In this document: piece after piece, positions 1 to 8,876 of the stretch
Layout of the letters: every line of letters begins with the position of its first letter
Position numbering within the stretch: position 1 is the first letter of the stretch
DNA from: Stagnimonas sp965279705
Lineage (GTDB): Bacteria; Pseudomonadota; Gammaproteobacteria; Nevskiales; Nevskiaceae
Length of the DNA: 64,000 nt
Direction of reading: 5' to 3'
Assembly: GCA_965279705.1 (NCBI GenBank)
Contig: OZ257257.1
Coordinates: 310,001-374,000 of the forward strand
Position numbers and translations under genes: made by a program
Notes under the pieces: model-generated
Database searches by the model: none
Told to the model about the DNA's origin: nothing
What the model saw: the letters and a program-made list of their open reading frames with translations, nothing else

Positions 1-410
1 TCCGTTGGCGATCGGCTTTGCAGCCACTGGTAAAACTCAAGATCGCGGTAGAAGTCCGGCCCCGCTTCATCAGACACCCACATCAACGCATCAGGTTCGG
101 GTGCGTTGACATCGGCAGCCAGCTCGACGAGCACGTCAGCCGTGGGCTGAGGGGCCGAAGTGGGTGCCACGGCAGTGAACCGCAGCACGGAGAGTGCAAC
201 CAGGGCCACTGCGGCCGGTGCAGCCGCCCAGCCCCACACGGGGATACTGCGGCGCGGCTGACCAACCAGTTCACGCACCTGTGCGCGGGTGGCAGAGAGC
301 CTTGCCGCTTCGACGTAGTTCAACGATTCGCTCGCGCGCAAGCGAGACCGCGCGGCCTCAACAAAGGCGCGGTCGGCGGCGGTGAGTTGCTCTAGGTCGG
401 TGGTATTCAT
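1..410 (-). CDS. Anti-sigma-like small membrane protein (3' end outside window)
   Basis: This open frame starts at the ATG at 410 with a good Shine-Dalgarno (GGAGAG) just upstream and runs off the left edge, so it is partial (about 136 residues seen). It begins MNTTDLEQLTAADRAF, has one hydrophobic segment at about residues 56-73 (WGWAAAPAAVALVALSVL), and ends in an acidic/aromatic stretch (DFYRDLEFYQWL). It lies 53 bp downstream of the sigma-factor gene on the same strand. Small single-pass proteins with a 'DLEFYxWL' ending next to a sigma factor resemble the DUF3619-type partners in Proteobacteria. A role as membrane anti-sigma factor is inferred from layout only. Confidence 0.6.
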   Translation of the reverse strand, partial: MNTTDLEQLTAADRAFVEAARSRLRASESLNYVEAARLSATRAQVRELVGQPRRSIPVWGWAAAPAAVALVALSVLRFTAVAPTSAPQPTADVLVELAADVNAPEPDALMWVSDEAGPDFYRDLEFYQWLQSRSPT

Positions 411-463
411 GGTTCTCTCCAAGGATTGTGGCGAAGGATGCGGCGCGTGGCTACTACCTGAAG

Positions 464-1027
464 TCAGGTTTCGAGCGACCACGCCGCGCCCAGCTTTGTG
501 CGTAAGGCCAAAAGTGCGCGTGACAGATGGGTTTTAACGCTGCCATCTGAACAACCCATAACGGTTGCGGCTTCTTCGGTTGACAAGCCATCCCAAACCC
601 GCAGCACAAAAGCTTGTCGCTGGCGGTCGGGCAGGTCGGCTATGGCCAGTTCCAGCCGTTGCAGCGCTTCGGCCTGCATGAGCCGTTCTGTGGCGTCGGG
701 CACGCTAAGGTCGGGGGTCAGATCTTCAAGCTGCGGCTCATCCAGATCATCCGTCTGCGCCGTGCGCCAAAAGAACACCCGGTTGCGCACCGTTTGCCGG
801 CGCTGAAAGTCCCGGATCTTGTTTTCGACGATGCGGTGAAACAGTGGCGGCCATTCGGCGGCCGGGCGGCGGCCATAGGCCCGTGCGAGATGCAGCATGG
901 CGTCCTGCACGATATCGAGCGCGTCATCGCGCGAGCGGGTGGCGATTTCGGCCACCCGCACCGCGCGAGCCTGCGCGCCAGCGAGAAAGGCATCCAGCTG
1001 GGCGGCGCTGGACGCCTCGTCGCTCAC
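464..1027 (-). CDS. RNA polymerase sigma factor, ECF-like (sigma-70 family)
   Basis: A 187-residue protein of the size of an ECF sigma factor. Region 2 is visible at about residues 30-78 (DDALDIVQDAMLHLARAY, then FHRIVENKIRDFQRR), and region 4 at about 124-180 (LELAIADLPDRQRQAFVLRVWDGLSTEEAATVMGCSDGSVKTHLSRAL, here cited as the helix-turn-helix around GCSDGSVKTHLSRA). It would direct core RNA polymerase to a small regulon. It lies between an Ala-rich exported protein (13 bp upstream) and a membrane protein that may be its anti-sigma factor, all on the minus strand. The family is clear; the signal and regulon are unknown. Confidence 0.88.
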   Translation of the reverse strand: MSDEASSAAQLDAFLAGAQARAVRVAEIATRSRDDALDIVQDAMLHLARAYGRRPAAEWPPLFHRIVENKIRDFQRRQTVRNRVFFWRTAQTDDLDEPQLEDLTPDLSVPDATERLMQAEALQRLELAIADLPDRQRQAFVLRVWDGLSTEEAATVMGCSDGSVKTHLSRALLALRTKLGAAWSLET

Positions 1028-1040
1028 GGCGATTCAGGCT

Positions 1041-1604
1041 TTACGGCTTTTCGGCAGAACCCTGTGCCGAGGCATTGACGTCGGCGTTCACATCCACGCC
1101 CACGTTCGCACCGGTAGCAGCACCTGCGCCCAGACCCAAAGCGCCGCCGAGTGCGCCAGTGGCACCGCCGACGAGGCCGGTCGTGGCGTTGACGGCCTTG
1201 CCAGTGCCGGTCTTGACGGCGGATTTGGTCTTCTTCGCGCCTTTCTTGACGGCGTCCGTGGTTTTGACCGTGGCACCGCTCACCACGTTGCCGCTGGTGG
1301 TTACGGCCGTATCGGCCGCAATACGGCCCGAGGACGCCGCAGCAGCGGCTGTGGTTTTGGCATTGGCAGCGGCATCGGCCCCAGCCTGCAGGCCACCGCC
1401 CGTGACGGCGGCACCCGTGCCGAGCACTTTCTTGCCGGTGCTGTCCAAGGTGCCTGCGGCCTGTGTTACGGCATTGGTATTGACCTTCACATCGGCATTG
1501 GCCGAGACGGCCGCGTCTGTGCTGGCAGCAAACGCAGGCAGTGCAGCGGCGAACAGGGTTGCGGCCAACAGCGCACGGGGATTTTTGGAGAGATTGCGAA
1601 TCAT
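1041..1604 (-). CDS. Ala/Gly/Thr-rich exported protein of unknown function
   Basis: This 187-residue protein has a clear signal peptide (positively charged start MIRNLSKNPR, hydrophobic LLAATLFAAALPAFA, cleavage near residue 27). The mature part is low-complexity: Ala, Val, Thr and Gly dominate, with a Lys-rich patch at about residues 116-135 (KKGAKKTKSAVKTGTGKA) and a glycine-rich run GLVGGATGALGGALGLGAG after it. I recognise no catalytic motif. It is the first gene of a three-gene minus-strand cluster with a sigma factor and its possible anti-sigma factor, so it may be the envelope target or sensor of that system; this is inference. Confidence 0.7.
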   Translation of the reverse strand: MIRNLSKNPRALLAATLFAAALPAFAASTDAAVSANADVKVNTNAVTQAAGTLDSTGKKVLGTGAAVTGGGLQAGADAAANAKTTAAAAASSGRIAADTAVTTSGNVVSGATVKTTDAVKKGAKKTKSAVKTGTGKAVNATTGLVGGATGALGGALGLGAGAATGANVGVDVNADVNASAQGSAEKP

Positions 1605-1967
1605 GGTGAGTCCTTTAAGAGGTTGAAGCAGAATGACGTGAGTTCAACGCGGCCTGAGCCACTGCGTTGACCCGCCTTTCGGTATACAGGTTCTAAACAG
1701 CCGTCGCGGCGGGTCTTGAGGGCTCGATCCACCATTGACAAAAACGAGCGCCGGCGCGTGGTTATGCACAGTGTGTCGGATACATGACGCGAGATGACGG
1801 TCAAGTGCAATTTCTCATAACGCTTCCAAATGCCGCTGTAAAAACTTGATTTCAATAAAAATAATCTCAATAGATGACGCCTGCGCCACGCCGTCCAGCA
1901 GCGCAACGAGCGGGTTCAGTCGAACTGCCGGTGGCTTGTCCCCAAAGTTATCCACAGGATTTACGCG
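1605..1967. other. Intergenic region before priA with two DnaA boxes
   Basis: This 363-bp gap separates a minus-strand cluster from priA. It holds two consensus DnaA boxes (TTATGCACA at 1762-1770 and TTATCCACA at 1948-1956) in the same orientation, and an AT-rich stretch at about 1839-1877 between them. A TTGACA lies at 1735-1740 but has no well-spaced -10. For the minus-strand cluster there is a weak ECF-type candidate (AGAACC at 1694-1689 and GTCAA at 1671-1667, 17 bp apart). I see no convincing gene here; the open frames read through it have no start signals or recognisable product. Confidence 0.6.
1948..1956 (+). promoter_or_regulatory. Consensus DnaA box upstream of priA
   Basis: The sequence TTATCCACA is a perfect strong DnaA box, 11 bp before the GTG start of priA. 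A second box (TTATGCACA, 1762-1770) lies 177 bp upstream. DnaA control of priA is a suggestion from position alone. Confidence 0.5.
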
Positions 1968-4133
1968 GTGAATCGGCCTGATCGGGTAGCGGTTGCCTTG
2001 CCGGTGCCCCTGCCGCAGTTGTTCGATTATTACCCGCCGGAAGACGGCAGCCCGGTGCAGCCGGGCATGAGAGTCGCGGTGCCGTTTGGCAGCCGTAGCC
2101 TGATCGGGCTGGTGGTCGCCGCAGCTCCCCATATCGCGGGGGACGAGCGCCAATACAAGCCTATTCAGCGCGTGCTGGACTCACGGCCCGTCGCCCCCAC
2201 CGATTGGCTTGAAGCCTTGCAATGGGCCGCGGGCTATTACCAGCACCCGCTGGGCGAAGTGATCGCCGCCGCATTGCCCGCGGGTTTGCGTGAAGGCCGC
2301 AGCGCTGATCTGCCGCGCAAGACCGCACTGGCGCTCACTGATCTGGGCCGCAGCGCCTTGCCGACCCTGCCCGCCCGCGCGCTGCGCCTGCGGGCCGTGA
2401 TACAGGCGCTGGCTGTTGGAGAAACAGCCGGCAAGATCGACGCCGTCATTCGCCGCCGTGGGCTGGCAGCCGGCTGGTTCGCTGAAATCACCGCCCCGCC
2501 GCCGCTAATGCAGCTGACGCAGGGCCCGGCATTGACGCCCGCGCAGGCCCAGGCGCTGGCCGCCCTGCAAACCGGCAGCGGCTTTGCGGTCAGTTTGCTC
2601 GAAGGCGTCACCGGCTCCGGCAAGACCGAGCTGTATCTGCGGCTGGCCGAACAGGCCCTCGCCCAAGGTCAGCAGGCCTTGATTCTCTGCCCCGAAATTG
2701 GTCTTACACCGCAGCTGACCCAGCGCTTCGTCGCCCGTTTTGGGCCGGTAGTGGCGGGCTTCCATTCCGGCATGGGCGATGCGGCGCGCAATCAGGCTTG
2801 GCTCGCCATCCGTGAGGGCCACGCGCGCATTCTGGTCGGCACCCGTTCGGCGGTGTTCGCTCCGTTCTGCAAGCTGGGGCTGGTGATCGTCGATGAGGAG
2901 CACGACGCCAGCTATAAGCAGCAGGAGGGCTTCCGCTACCACGCCCGCGATCTGGCGCTGGTGCGCGCCAAGGCGGCGGAGGCGCGTGTGGTACTGGGCA
3001 GCGCCACCCCGGCGCTGGAAACGCTCGCCAATGCCAATGCCGGGCGCTATCAGCGGGTGCGTTTGAGCGAGCGCATCGCCGGCACCAGGCCGCCGGTGCC
3101 ACAGCTGATCGACGTCAATGTCTATCCCGTGCAACACGGTCTCTCAGAACCACTGGCGGCGGCCATCGATCGGCACCTGACCGCCGGCGGCCAGGCGCTG
3201 CTGTTCATCAACCGCCGCGGCTATGCGCCGACGCTGCTCTGCGATACCTGCCGCTGGATCGCCCCCTGCCCGCATTGCGATGCGCGGCTCAACCTGCATC
3301 GCGGCGAAGGCGCGCTGCGCTGCCACCACTGCGGCTACGTCAGCCGCCCGCCGCGCGAATGCCCGAGCTGCGGCGGCAAAAAGCTGATCCCGGTGGGCGA
3401 GGGCGCCGAACGCGTCGAAGAGGCGCTGAAAAACCGTTTCCCCGGCAAGCGCATCGAACGCTTCGATACCGACCGCCTGCGCGCCACCGGCCAACTCGAA
3501 GCGCTGCTGGACGATGTGCGCGAGCGCCGCGTCGATGTGCTGGTCGGCACCCAGATGCTGGCCAAGGGCCATGATTTCCCCGCCCTGAGTCTGGTCGGCG
3601 TGGTCAATGCCGACCAGGCCCTGTTTTCGTCCGACTTCCGCGCGCTGGAGCGCCTCGGCCAGCTGCTCACCCAGGTGGCCGGGCGCGCGGGCCGCAGCGC
3701 CACGGCGCCCATCGCGCCCGAGGTGTTGATCCAGACCCGCGAGCCCAAGCACCCGAGCCTTACTGCGCTGCTGCGCGATGGGTATGCGGCGCTGGCCGAA
3801 ACCCTGCTGCGCGAGCGAGCCGATGCGGGCCTGCCGCCCTCCGCGCACCTGGCGCTGCTGCGTGTGGAGGCCCCCAGCCGTACCAAGGTCGATGCCTTCC
3901 TGCTCGACGCCAAGGCCGTGTTCCCCAACACCCACCGCGTGCAATTGCTTGGCCCCGCACCCGCACCGATGGAGCGCCGCGATGGCCGCGCCCGTGCGCA
4001 GCTGTTGCTCAGCGGCACGGCGCGCCCAGCGATGCAGCGCGTGCTTGCCGCGTGGCTGCCGGCGGTCGCGGCGCTGCCGGGTGCCAAGGCGCTGCGTTGG
4101 TCGATCGACGTCGATCCGGTGGATTTGTTCTGA
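1968..4133 (+). CDS. priA: Primosomal protein N' (PriA replication-restart helicase)
   Basis: At 721 residues this is close to E. coli PriA (732). PriA recognises stalled forks and D-loops and reloads DnaB as a 3'-5' helicase. The N-terminal DNA-binding part begins with VAVALPVPLPQLFDYY. Walker A is GVTGSGKTELYL at about residue 212, Walker B DEEH at about 308. The zinc-binding cysteine cluster is at about 425-470 (CDTC, CPHC, CHHC, CPSC), and the helicase C-terminal half includes VGTQMLAKGHDFP and QVAGRAGR. The start is GTG. argS follows 48 bp downstream, the order seen in Pseudomonas. DnaA boxes lie upstream. Confidence 0.96.
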   Translation: MNRPDRVAVALPVPLPQLFDYYPPEDGSPVQPGMRVAVPFGSRSLIGLVVAAAPHIAGDERQYKPIQRVLDSRPVAPTDWLEALQWAAGYYQHPLGEVIAAALPAGLREGRSADLPRKTALALTDLGRSALPTLPARALRLRAVIQALAVGETAGKIDAVIRRRGLAAGWFAEITAPPPLMQLTQGPALTPAQAQALAALQTGSGFAVSLLEGVTGSGKTELYLRLAEQALAQGQQALILCPEIGLTPQLTQRFVARFGPVVAGFHSGMGDAARNQAWLAIREGHARILVGTRSAVFAPFCKLGLVIVDEEHDASYKQQEGFRYHARDLALVRAKAAEARVVLGSATPALETLANANAGRYQRVRLSERIAGTRPPVPQLIDVNVYPVQHGLSEPLAAAIDRHLTAGGQALLFINRRGYAPTLLCDTCRWIAPCPHCDARLNLHRGEGALRCHHCGYVSRPPRECPSCGGKKLIPVGEGAERVEEALKNRFPGKRIERFDTDRLRATGQLEALLDDVRERRVDVLVGTQMLAKGHDFPALSLVGVVNADQALFSSDFRALERLGQLLTQVAGRAGRSATAPIAPEVLIQTREPKHPSLTALLRDGYAALAETLLRERADAGLPPSAHLALLRVEAPSRTKVDAFLLDAKAVFPNTHRVQLLGPAPAPMERRDGRARAQLLLSGTARPAMQRVLAAWLPAVAALPGAKALRWSIDVDPVDLF

Positions 4134-4181
4134 GAGGGCACTGCGCGTTTCGTAGAATGCGCATTCGCACTTGAGAAACCG

Positions 4182-5960
4182 ATGAAACCGCACCTACAAG
4201 ACCTGCTGACGCAGGCGCTCACCGCCGCTTGCGCTGCCTTGGGCAAAGACACGCCCACGGTTACTCCCGTGATCGACGCCACCAAGGACAAGAGCCATGG
4301 CGACTTCGCCACCAATCTCGCGATGGCCTGCGCCAAGCCGCTGGGTCTGCCGCCGCGCAAGCTGGCTGAAATGCTGGTGGCGCATCTGCCCGCGAGCGAG
4401 CGCGTCGCCAAGGTGGAGATCGCCGGGCCGGGCTTCATCAACTTCTTCCTCACTGGTGACGCCGTCACGGCCGTCGTGCCCGACATTCTCAACACCGGCG
4501 AAAGCTGGGGACAGGATCTGAGCGGCAGCAAAGGCAAAGTGATGGTCGAGTTCGTCAGCGCCAATCCCACCGGGCCGATGCACGTCGGCCATGGGCGCGG
4601 CGCGGCCTATGGCGACACGCTCGCCAACCTGTTTGCCGCGACGGGCTATGCGGTGCACCGCGAGTACTACATCAACGACGCGGGCCGGCAGGTGGACGTG
4701 CTGACCATGTCAGTGTGGCTGCGCTATCTCGAAGAAAGCGGCGTCGCTTTTGCGTTCCCCAAGCGCGGCTACCCGGCGGACTACATCAAGTTCACGGCGG
4801 CCAAGCTGCGTGCGGTGCACGGTTCGGCGTTCCAGCATCCGCTGGAAGCGGTGTTCGATGGTCTGGGTCTGGAGCCACAAGTGCCCGAAGGCGCGGATGA
4901 CAAGACCAAGGACGTCATCAAACTCGCGCAGGAGAAATACGCCGATGGCCTGATTGAGCGTGCCCGCCGGCTGCTGGGCGCGCACTACGGCACCATCACG
5001 CAAGCCGCGCTGGCTGATCAGCTCGCAACGATCCGCGCCACGCTGGAGTCGTTCAACGTCCGCTACGACCAGTGGTTCTCTGAGCAGTCGCTGGTTGACA
5101 GCGGCTTTGCCAAGACCGCGATCGAGCGTTTGAAAGCAAAGGGCTTCGTCTACGAGAAAGACGGCGCGCAGTGGCTGAAGACCACCGACTTCGGCGACGA
5201 AAAAGACCGCGTGCTGTTCAAGGCCGATGGTGCGGCGACGTACTTCGCCAACGATCTCGCCTATCACGTCGATAAATTGGATCGCGGCTACCCGCTGCTG
5301 GTGGACGTCTGGGGCGCAGACCACCACGGCTACATCGCCCGTGTGCGCGCGGCTATCGAGATGCTCACCGGCCGCAAGGACGCGCTGCATGTGGCGCTGA
5401 TGCAGTTCGTCACACTCTCGAGCGGCAAGATGGGCAAGCGCAGCGGCAACTTCGTCACGTTGCAGGACTTGATCGACGAGGTGGGGCCCGACTCGACACG
5501 CTTCTTCTATCTGTCGCGTTCGCACGATCAGCATCTGGAGTTCGACATCGATCTGGCCCGCAGCCAGAGCAACGACAACCCGGTGTTCTACGTGCAGTAC
5601 GCCCACGCACGCATCTGCTCGGTGTTCAAGCAGCTGGCCGAGAAGGGCGGTTTGCACGACGAAGCTCTCGGCCTCGCTTCGCTGGCGCGGCTCGACACCG
5701 AGGAGGAAAAAACCCTGCTCACCGCACTCGCGCGCTACCCCGAGCTGCTGCGTGTGGCTGCCGCCAACCGCACGCCGCATACGCTGGCGTTCTACTTGCA
5801 AGAGCTGGCCGCAGCGCTACACGGCTATTACAACCAGCACAAGTTCCTGGTCGACGATGCTGCACTGCAAGCTGCCCGCCTGACGCTGATCCGCGCTACG
5901 CAGACCGTGCTGCGCGGCGCGCTGGGATTGCTGGGCGTGAAGCCCAAGGACTCGATGTAG
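4182..5960 (+). CDS. argS: Arginyl-tRNA synthetase
   Basis: This 592-residue class Ia synthetase charges tRNA-Arg with arginine. The HIGH signature is present as HVGH at about residues 133-136 (NPTGPMHVGHGRGAAYGD), and the KMSKS-like loop as KMGKRSGN at about 416. The C-terminal anticodon-binding (DALR) domain begins near YVQYAHARICSVFKQL. The length is normal (E. coli 577). The SPOR-domain gene starts at the very next base after its stop codon, so the two are probably translationally coupled, as in the priA-argS-SPOR order of pseudomonads. Confidence 0.97.
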   Translation: MKPHLQDLLTQALTAACAALGKDTPTVTPVIDATKDKSHGDFATNLAMACAKPLGLPPRKLAEMLVAHLPASERVAKVEIAGPGFINFFLTGDAVTAVVPDILNTGESWGQDLSGSKGKVMVEFVSANPTGPMHVGHGRGAAYGDTLANLFAATGYAVHREYYINDAGRQVDVLTMSVWLRYLEESGVAFAFPKRGYPADYIKFTAAKLRAVHGSAFQHPLEAVFDGLGLEPQVPEGADDKTKDVIKLAQEKYADGLIERARRLLGAHYGTITQAALADQLATIRATLESFNVRYDQWFSEQSLVDSGFAKTAIERLKAKGFVYEKDGAQWLKTTDFGDEKDRVLFKADGAATYFANDLAYHVDKLDRGYPLLVDVWGADHHGYIARVRAAIEMLTGRKDALHVALMQFVTLSSGKMGKRSGNFVTLQDLIDEVGPDSTRFFYLSRSHDQHLEFDIDLARSQSNDNPVFYVQYAHARICSVFKQLAEKGGLHDEALGLASLARLDTEEEKTLLTALARYPELLRVAAANRTPHTLAFYLQELAAALHGYYNQHKFLVDDAALQAARLTLIRATQTVLRGALGLLGVKPKDSM

Positions 5961-6899
5961 ATGAGTGCTCGCATCGCCACCCGCGACTACGCGCGCCCGC
6001 AGCGCCCCAAAAGCCCGCCACCGCGCGGCCGGCCCGCGCCGCGCAAAGCCGCGCAGAAGAAGAACGCCAGTGCCGCGCTCGGCCTACCGCTATGGGCCTG
6101 GATGGTGGTGAGCCTGAGCCTGCTGGTGTTCGGTGGCGCGCTCTATTACGTGTCGCGGCCGGTCGCCCCGATGGACATGGCGCCCAGCAGCGAGGCCAAG
6201 AACGGCAAGACCAGCAAGGCCATCGAGATTCCGCCCAAGGAGCCCTCGCGTTTCGCCTTCTACGAAATGCTGCCCAGCTACGAGGTGGTGGTGCCGGACG
6301 ATGTCATCAATCCGCCCAAGCCCAAGCCCGGTTCGACGCGCAACAATCTGCCTGCCCAGGCCGCACCCGCGCCGGTTGGCGTGCCTGCGGATCTGACCGC
6401 CGATCTGCCGCCAGACCTGCGGCCCGAGACTGTCGCTGCGAAGCCAGCCGAGAAGCCAACCACAGCGGCCGACGTGAAAACTGTCGCGCCGCCCAAGCCC
6501 GCGGTTGTGGAGGCACGCCCAGAGTCACATCCCGCTCCGCGCCCAGAGACGGTTTCTGACATCGCACGTGCCGCCGCCGCCACCCGCAGCGCCGAAGCCG
6601 AGCTGGCTGCGGCTGTCGCGCGTGAAGCGCCGCCGCAGCCCACGGCGCAGCTTGCGAGCGGCGAGCGCTTCGTGATCCAGGTGGCTGCGTTCCGCACCAA
6701 ACCGGATGCCGATCAGCGCGTCGCGGCACTGACGCTGGCCGGTTTGTCGGCTCGCGTCGAGCAGGTCACCATCGACAACAAGGACACCTGGTACCGCGTG
6801 CGGCTCGGGCCTTACAACAGTGCGAATGCGGCCTCGGCCGCGCAGCAGAGCTTGAAGGCGCAGGGCTTCAGCGGTGTGGTGATGAAGGTCAAAAGTTAG
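5961..6899 (+). CDS. SPOR-domain membrane protein (FtsN-like)
   Basis: A 312-residue protein with bitopic topology. It has a basic Arg/Pro/Lys-rich cytoplasmic tail (residues 1-38), one transmembrane helix at about 42-65 (LPLWAWMVVSLSLLVFGGAL), a long Pro/Ala-rich periplasmic linker and a C-terminal SPOR domain at about 234-312 (RFVIQVAAFRTKPDADQRVA onward). SPOR domains bind denuded septal peptidoglycan, so a cell-division role like FtsN is likely. In Pseudomonas the gene after argS is also a SPOR protein. Its ATG directly abuts the argS stop. Confidence 0.88.
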   Translation: MSARIATRDYARPQRPKSPPPRGRPAPRKAAQKKNASAALGLPLWAWMVVSLSLLVFGGALYYVSRPVAPMDMAPSSEAKNGKTSKAIEIPPKEPSRFAFYEMLPSYEVVVPDDVINPPKPKPGSTRNNLPAQAAPAPVGVPADLTADLPPDLRPETVAAKPAEKPTTAADVKTVAPPKPAVVEARPESHPAPRPETVSDIARAAAATRSAEAELAAAVAREAPPQPTAQLASGERFVIQVAAFRTKPDADQRVAALTLAGLSARVEQVTIDNKDTWYRVRLGPYNSANAASAAQQSLKAQGFSGVVMKVKS

Positions 6900-6908
6900 G
6901 AGCAGGCA

Positions 6909-8843
6909 ATGCGCAATGCGATGAAGTTGTTGGCCGCGGCGGTTGGCAGCGTGGTGATGGTGAGCGCGGCGCTTGCTGCCGAAACGCCCAAGCGTGTCGA
7001 GCGCGGCAATCTGGTGATGGAGGGCATCCCGGAAATCCCCGCCGATCTCACCGAGCGCCTCAACCGTTATCAGCAGGTGCGGGCGGCTGGTTTCAGCGGC
7101 TGGTTGCCGGACGGCAGCGCGCTCATCAGCACCCGCTTCGGCGAGACCGCGCAGATTCATCGTGTCGAAAAACCTTTGGGTGCGCGTACGCAGCTCACCT
7201 TCTATCCAGAGCCGATTGGCAGCGCGCTGCCGCGCCCGAACCAGAACGGTTTCGTCTTCAGCAAAGACAGCGGCGGCAACGAGTTCTTCCAGTTCTATTA
7301 TTTCGACATCGCCACAGGCGAAGCCGCGCTGCTCACCGACGGCAAGTCGCGCAACACCAGCGCGGTGTTCGCGCGCGACGGCAAGCAGCTGGCGTTCTCC
7401 ACTACCCGCCGCAATGGCAAGGATGTCGACATCCACCTCGTTGGATTCGACGGCAAGTCGAGCACCGCGGTGCTGGAAAAAGAAGGCGCCTGGACGCCGC
7501 TCGATTTCTCGCCCGATGGCAAGCTGCTGCTGGTGAGCCGCGGCGTGTCGATCACCGAATCGGAGCTGTATACGCTGGAAATTTCCAGCAAGACCTTGAC
7601 CCGCTTTCACCCCACGGCCGAGCCGGTGTTCTTCGGCGATGCCTTGTTCTCGCACGACGGCAAGCAGGTGATTTTCACCTCCGACGAAGGCAGCGAGTTC
7701 CGCACCTTGCGCATGCAGCCGCTGGCCGGCGGCACCGAGAAAAAGATCAGCGGCAGCGTGCCCTGGAACGTCGAGGAGTTCACGCTCTCGGACGACGGCA
7801 ACAAGCTCGCCTACGTCACCAACGAAGACGGTCTGGCGGCGCTTTATCTGGTGGACCTGAAAACCGGCAAGGCAATGGCCGCGCCGAAGATGCCGGTCGG
7901 GCAGATCGACCGCATCGCCTTCGACAGCAAGAGCCAGCGCCTCGGTTTCTCGATTGATCGCGCCACCAACCCGGCCGACTTCTACGCTTTCAAGCTTGGT
8001 GAGAAAACGCTGACGCGCTGGACGGCGAGCGAAGTCGGCGGCCTCAACACCAGCACCTTTGCAGAGCCGACGCTGGTGCGCTATCCGAGCTTCGACGGCA
8101 AGAGCATCCCCGCTTTCGTCTACAAGCCCAAGGGCGCCAGCGGCAAGCTGCCCGTCATCATCAGCATCCACGGCGGGCCCGAGGCGCAGGCACTGCCCAC
8201 CTTCAACCCCATCACCCAGTTCTACCTCAAGGATCTCGGCATCGCCGTCATTACGCCCAACGTGCGCGGCAGCGATGGCTACGGCAAGACGTACCTCAAG
8301 CTCGACAACGGCCTGCTGCGCGAAGACTCGGTGAAGGACATCGGCGCGCTGCTCGACTGGATCGCCACCCAACCCGACCTCGACGCCAGCCGCGTGCTGG
8401 TCACCGGCGGCAGCTACGGCGGTTACATGACGCTGGCGGCGATGACGCATTTCAACGACCGCTTCAAGGCCGGCATCGACATCGTCGGCATCAGCAACTT
8501 CGTCACCTTCCTTACCAACACGCAGGACTATCGCCGCGATCTGCGCCGCGTCGAGTACGGCGACGAGCGCCTGCCCGAGATGCGGGCCTTCATGGAGAAA
8601 ACCGCGCCGCTCAACAACGCGGCCAAGATCACCAAGCCGATGTTCATCATCCAGGGCCTCAACGACCCGCGCGTGCCCGCCAGTGAAGCCGAGCAGATGG
8701 TGCAGAAGATTCGCGCCAACGGTGGCGAGGTGTGGTTTCTCATGGCCAAGGATGAGGGCCACGGCTTCCGCAAAAAGGCCAACCGCGATTTCCAGGCGGC
8801 GGCGACGGTGCTGTTCCTGAAGCGCACGCTGCTCGGCGAGTAG
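6909..8843 (+). CDS. S9-family (prolyl oligopeptidase type) exported peptidase
   Basis: This 644-residue serine peptidase has a signal peptide (MRNAMKLLAAAVGSVVMVSA, cleaved near residue 25), so it is periplasmic or secreted. An N-terminal beta-propeller-like part (repeated SPDGK-type turns such as DFSPDGKLLLVS) is followed by the alpha/beta-hydrolase domain with IHGGPEAQ, nucleophile motif GGSYGGYM (Ser near 501), the acid in LNDPRVPASE (near 585) and His in DEGHGFRKKAN (near 617). It cleaves short peptides in its family. A good AGGAG precedes the ATG and the gap to the SPOR gene is 9 bp. A second in-frame ATG four codons on is an alternative start. Confidence 0.92.
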   Translation: MRNAMKLLAAAVGSVVMVSAALAAETPKRVERGNLVMEGIPEIPADLTERLNRYQQVRAAGFSGWLPDGSALISTRFGETAQIHRVEKPLGARTQLTFYPEPIGSALPRPNQNGFVFSKDSGGNEFFQFYYFDIATGEAALLTDGKSRNTSAVFARDGKQLAFSTTRRNGKDVDIHLVGFDGKSSTAVLEKEGAWTPLDFSPDGKLLLVSRGVSITESELYTLEISSKTLTRFHPTAEPVFFGDALFSHDGKQVIFTSDEGSEFRTLRMQPLAGGTEKKISGSVPWNVEEFTLSDDGNKLAYVTNEDGLAALYLVDLKTGKAMAAPKMPVGQIDRIAFDSKSQRLGFSIDRATNPADFYAFKLGEKTLTRWTASEVGGLNTSTFAEPTLVRYPSFDGKSIPAFVYKPKGASGKLPVIISIHGGPEAQALPTFNPITQFYLKDLGIAVITPNVRGSDGYGKTYLKLDNGLLREDSVKDIGALLDWIATQPDLDASRVLVTGGSYGGYMTLAAMTHFNDRFKAGIDIVGISNFVTFLTNTQDYRRDLRRVEYGDERLPEMRAFMEKTAPLNNAAKITKPMFIIQGLNDPRVPASEAEQMVQKIRANGGEVWFLMAKDEGHGFRKKANRDFQAAATVLFLKRTLLGE

Positions 8844-8876
8844 TCCATTCGGTTCACGCTCGGGGGAGCGCCACAC

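Noticed and set aside
1601..1906. A 101-codon minus-strand frame before the Ala-rich protein
   Set aside because: It overlaps the start of the exported protein by 4 bp, has no good ribosome-binding site and no recognisable domain; the region looks regulatory.
1735..1967. A chromosomal replication origin
   Set aside because: Only two DnaA boxes, no dnaA/dnaN/gidA/rpmH neighbour and no cluster of boxes beside the AT-rich tract.
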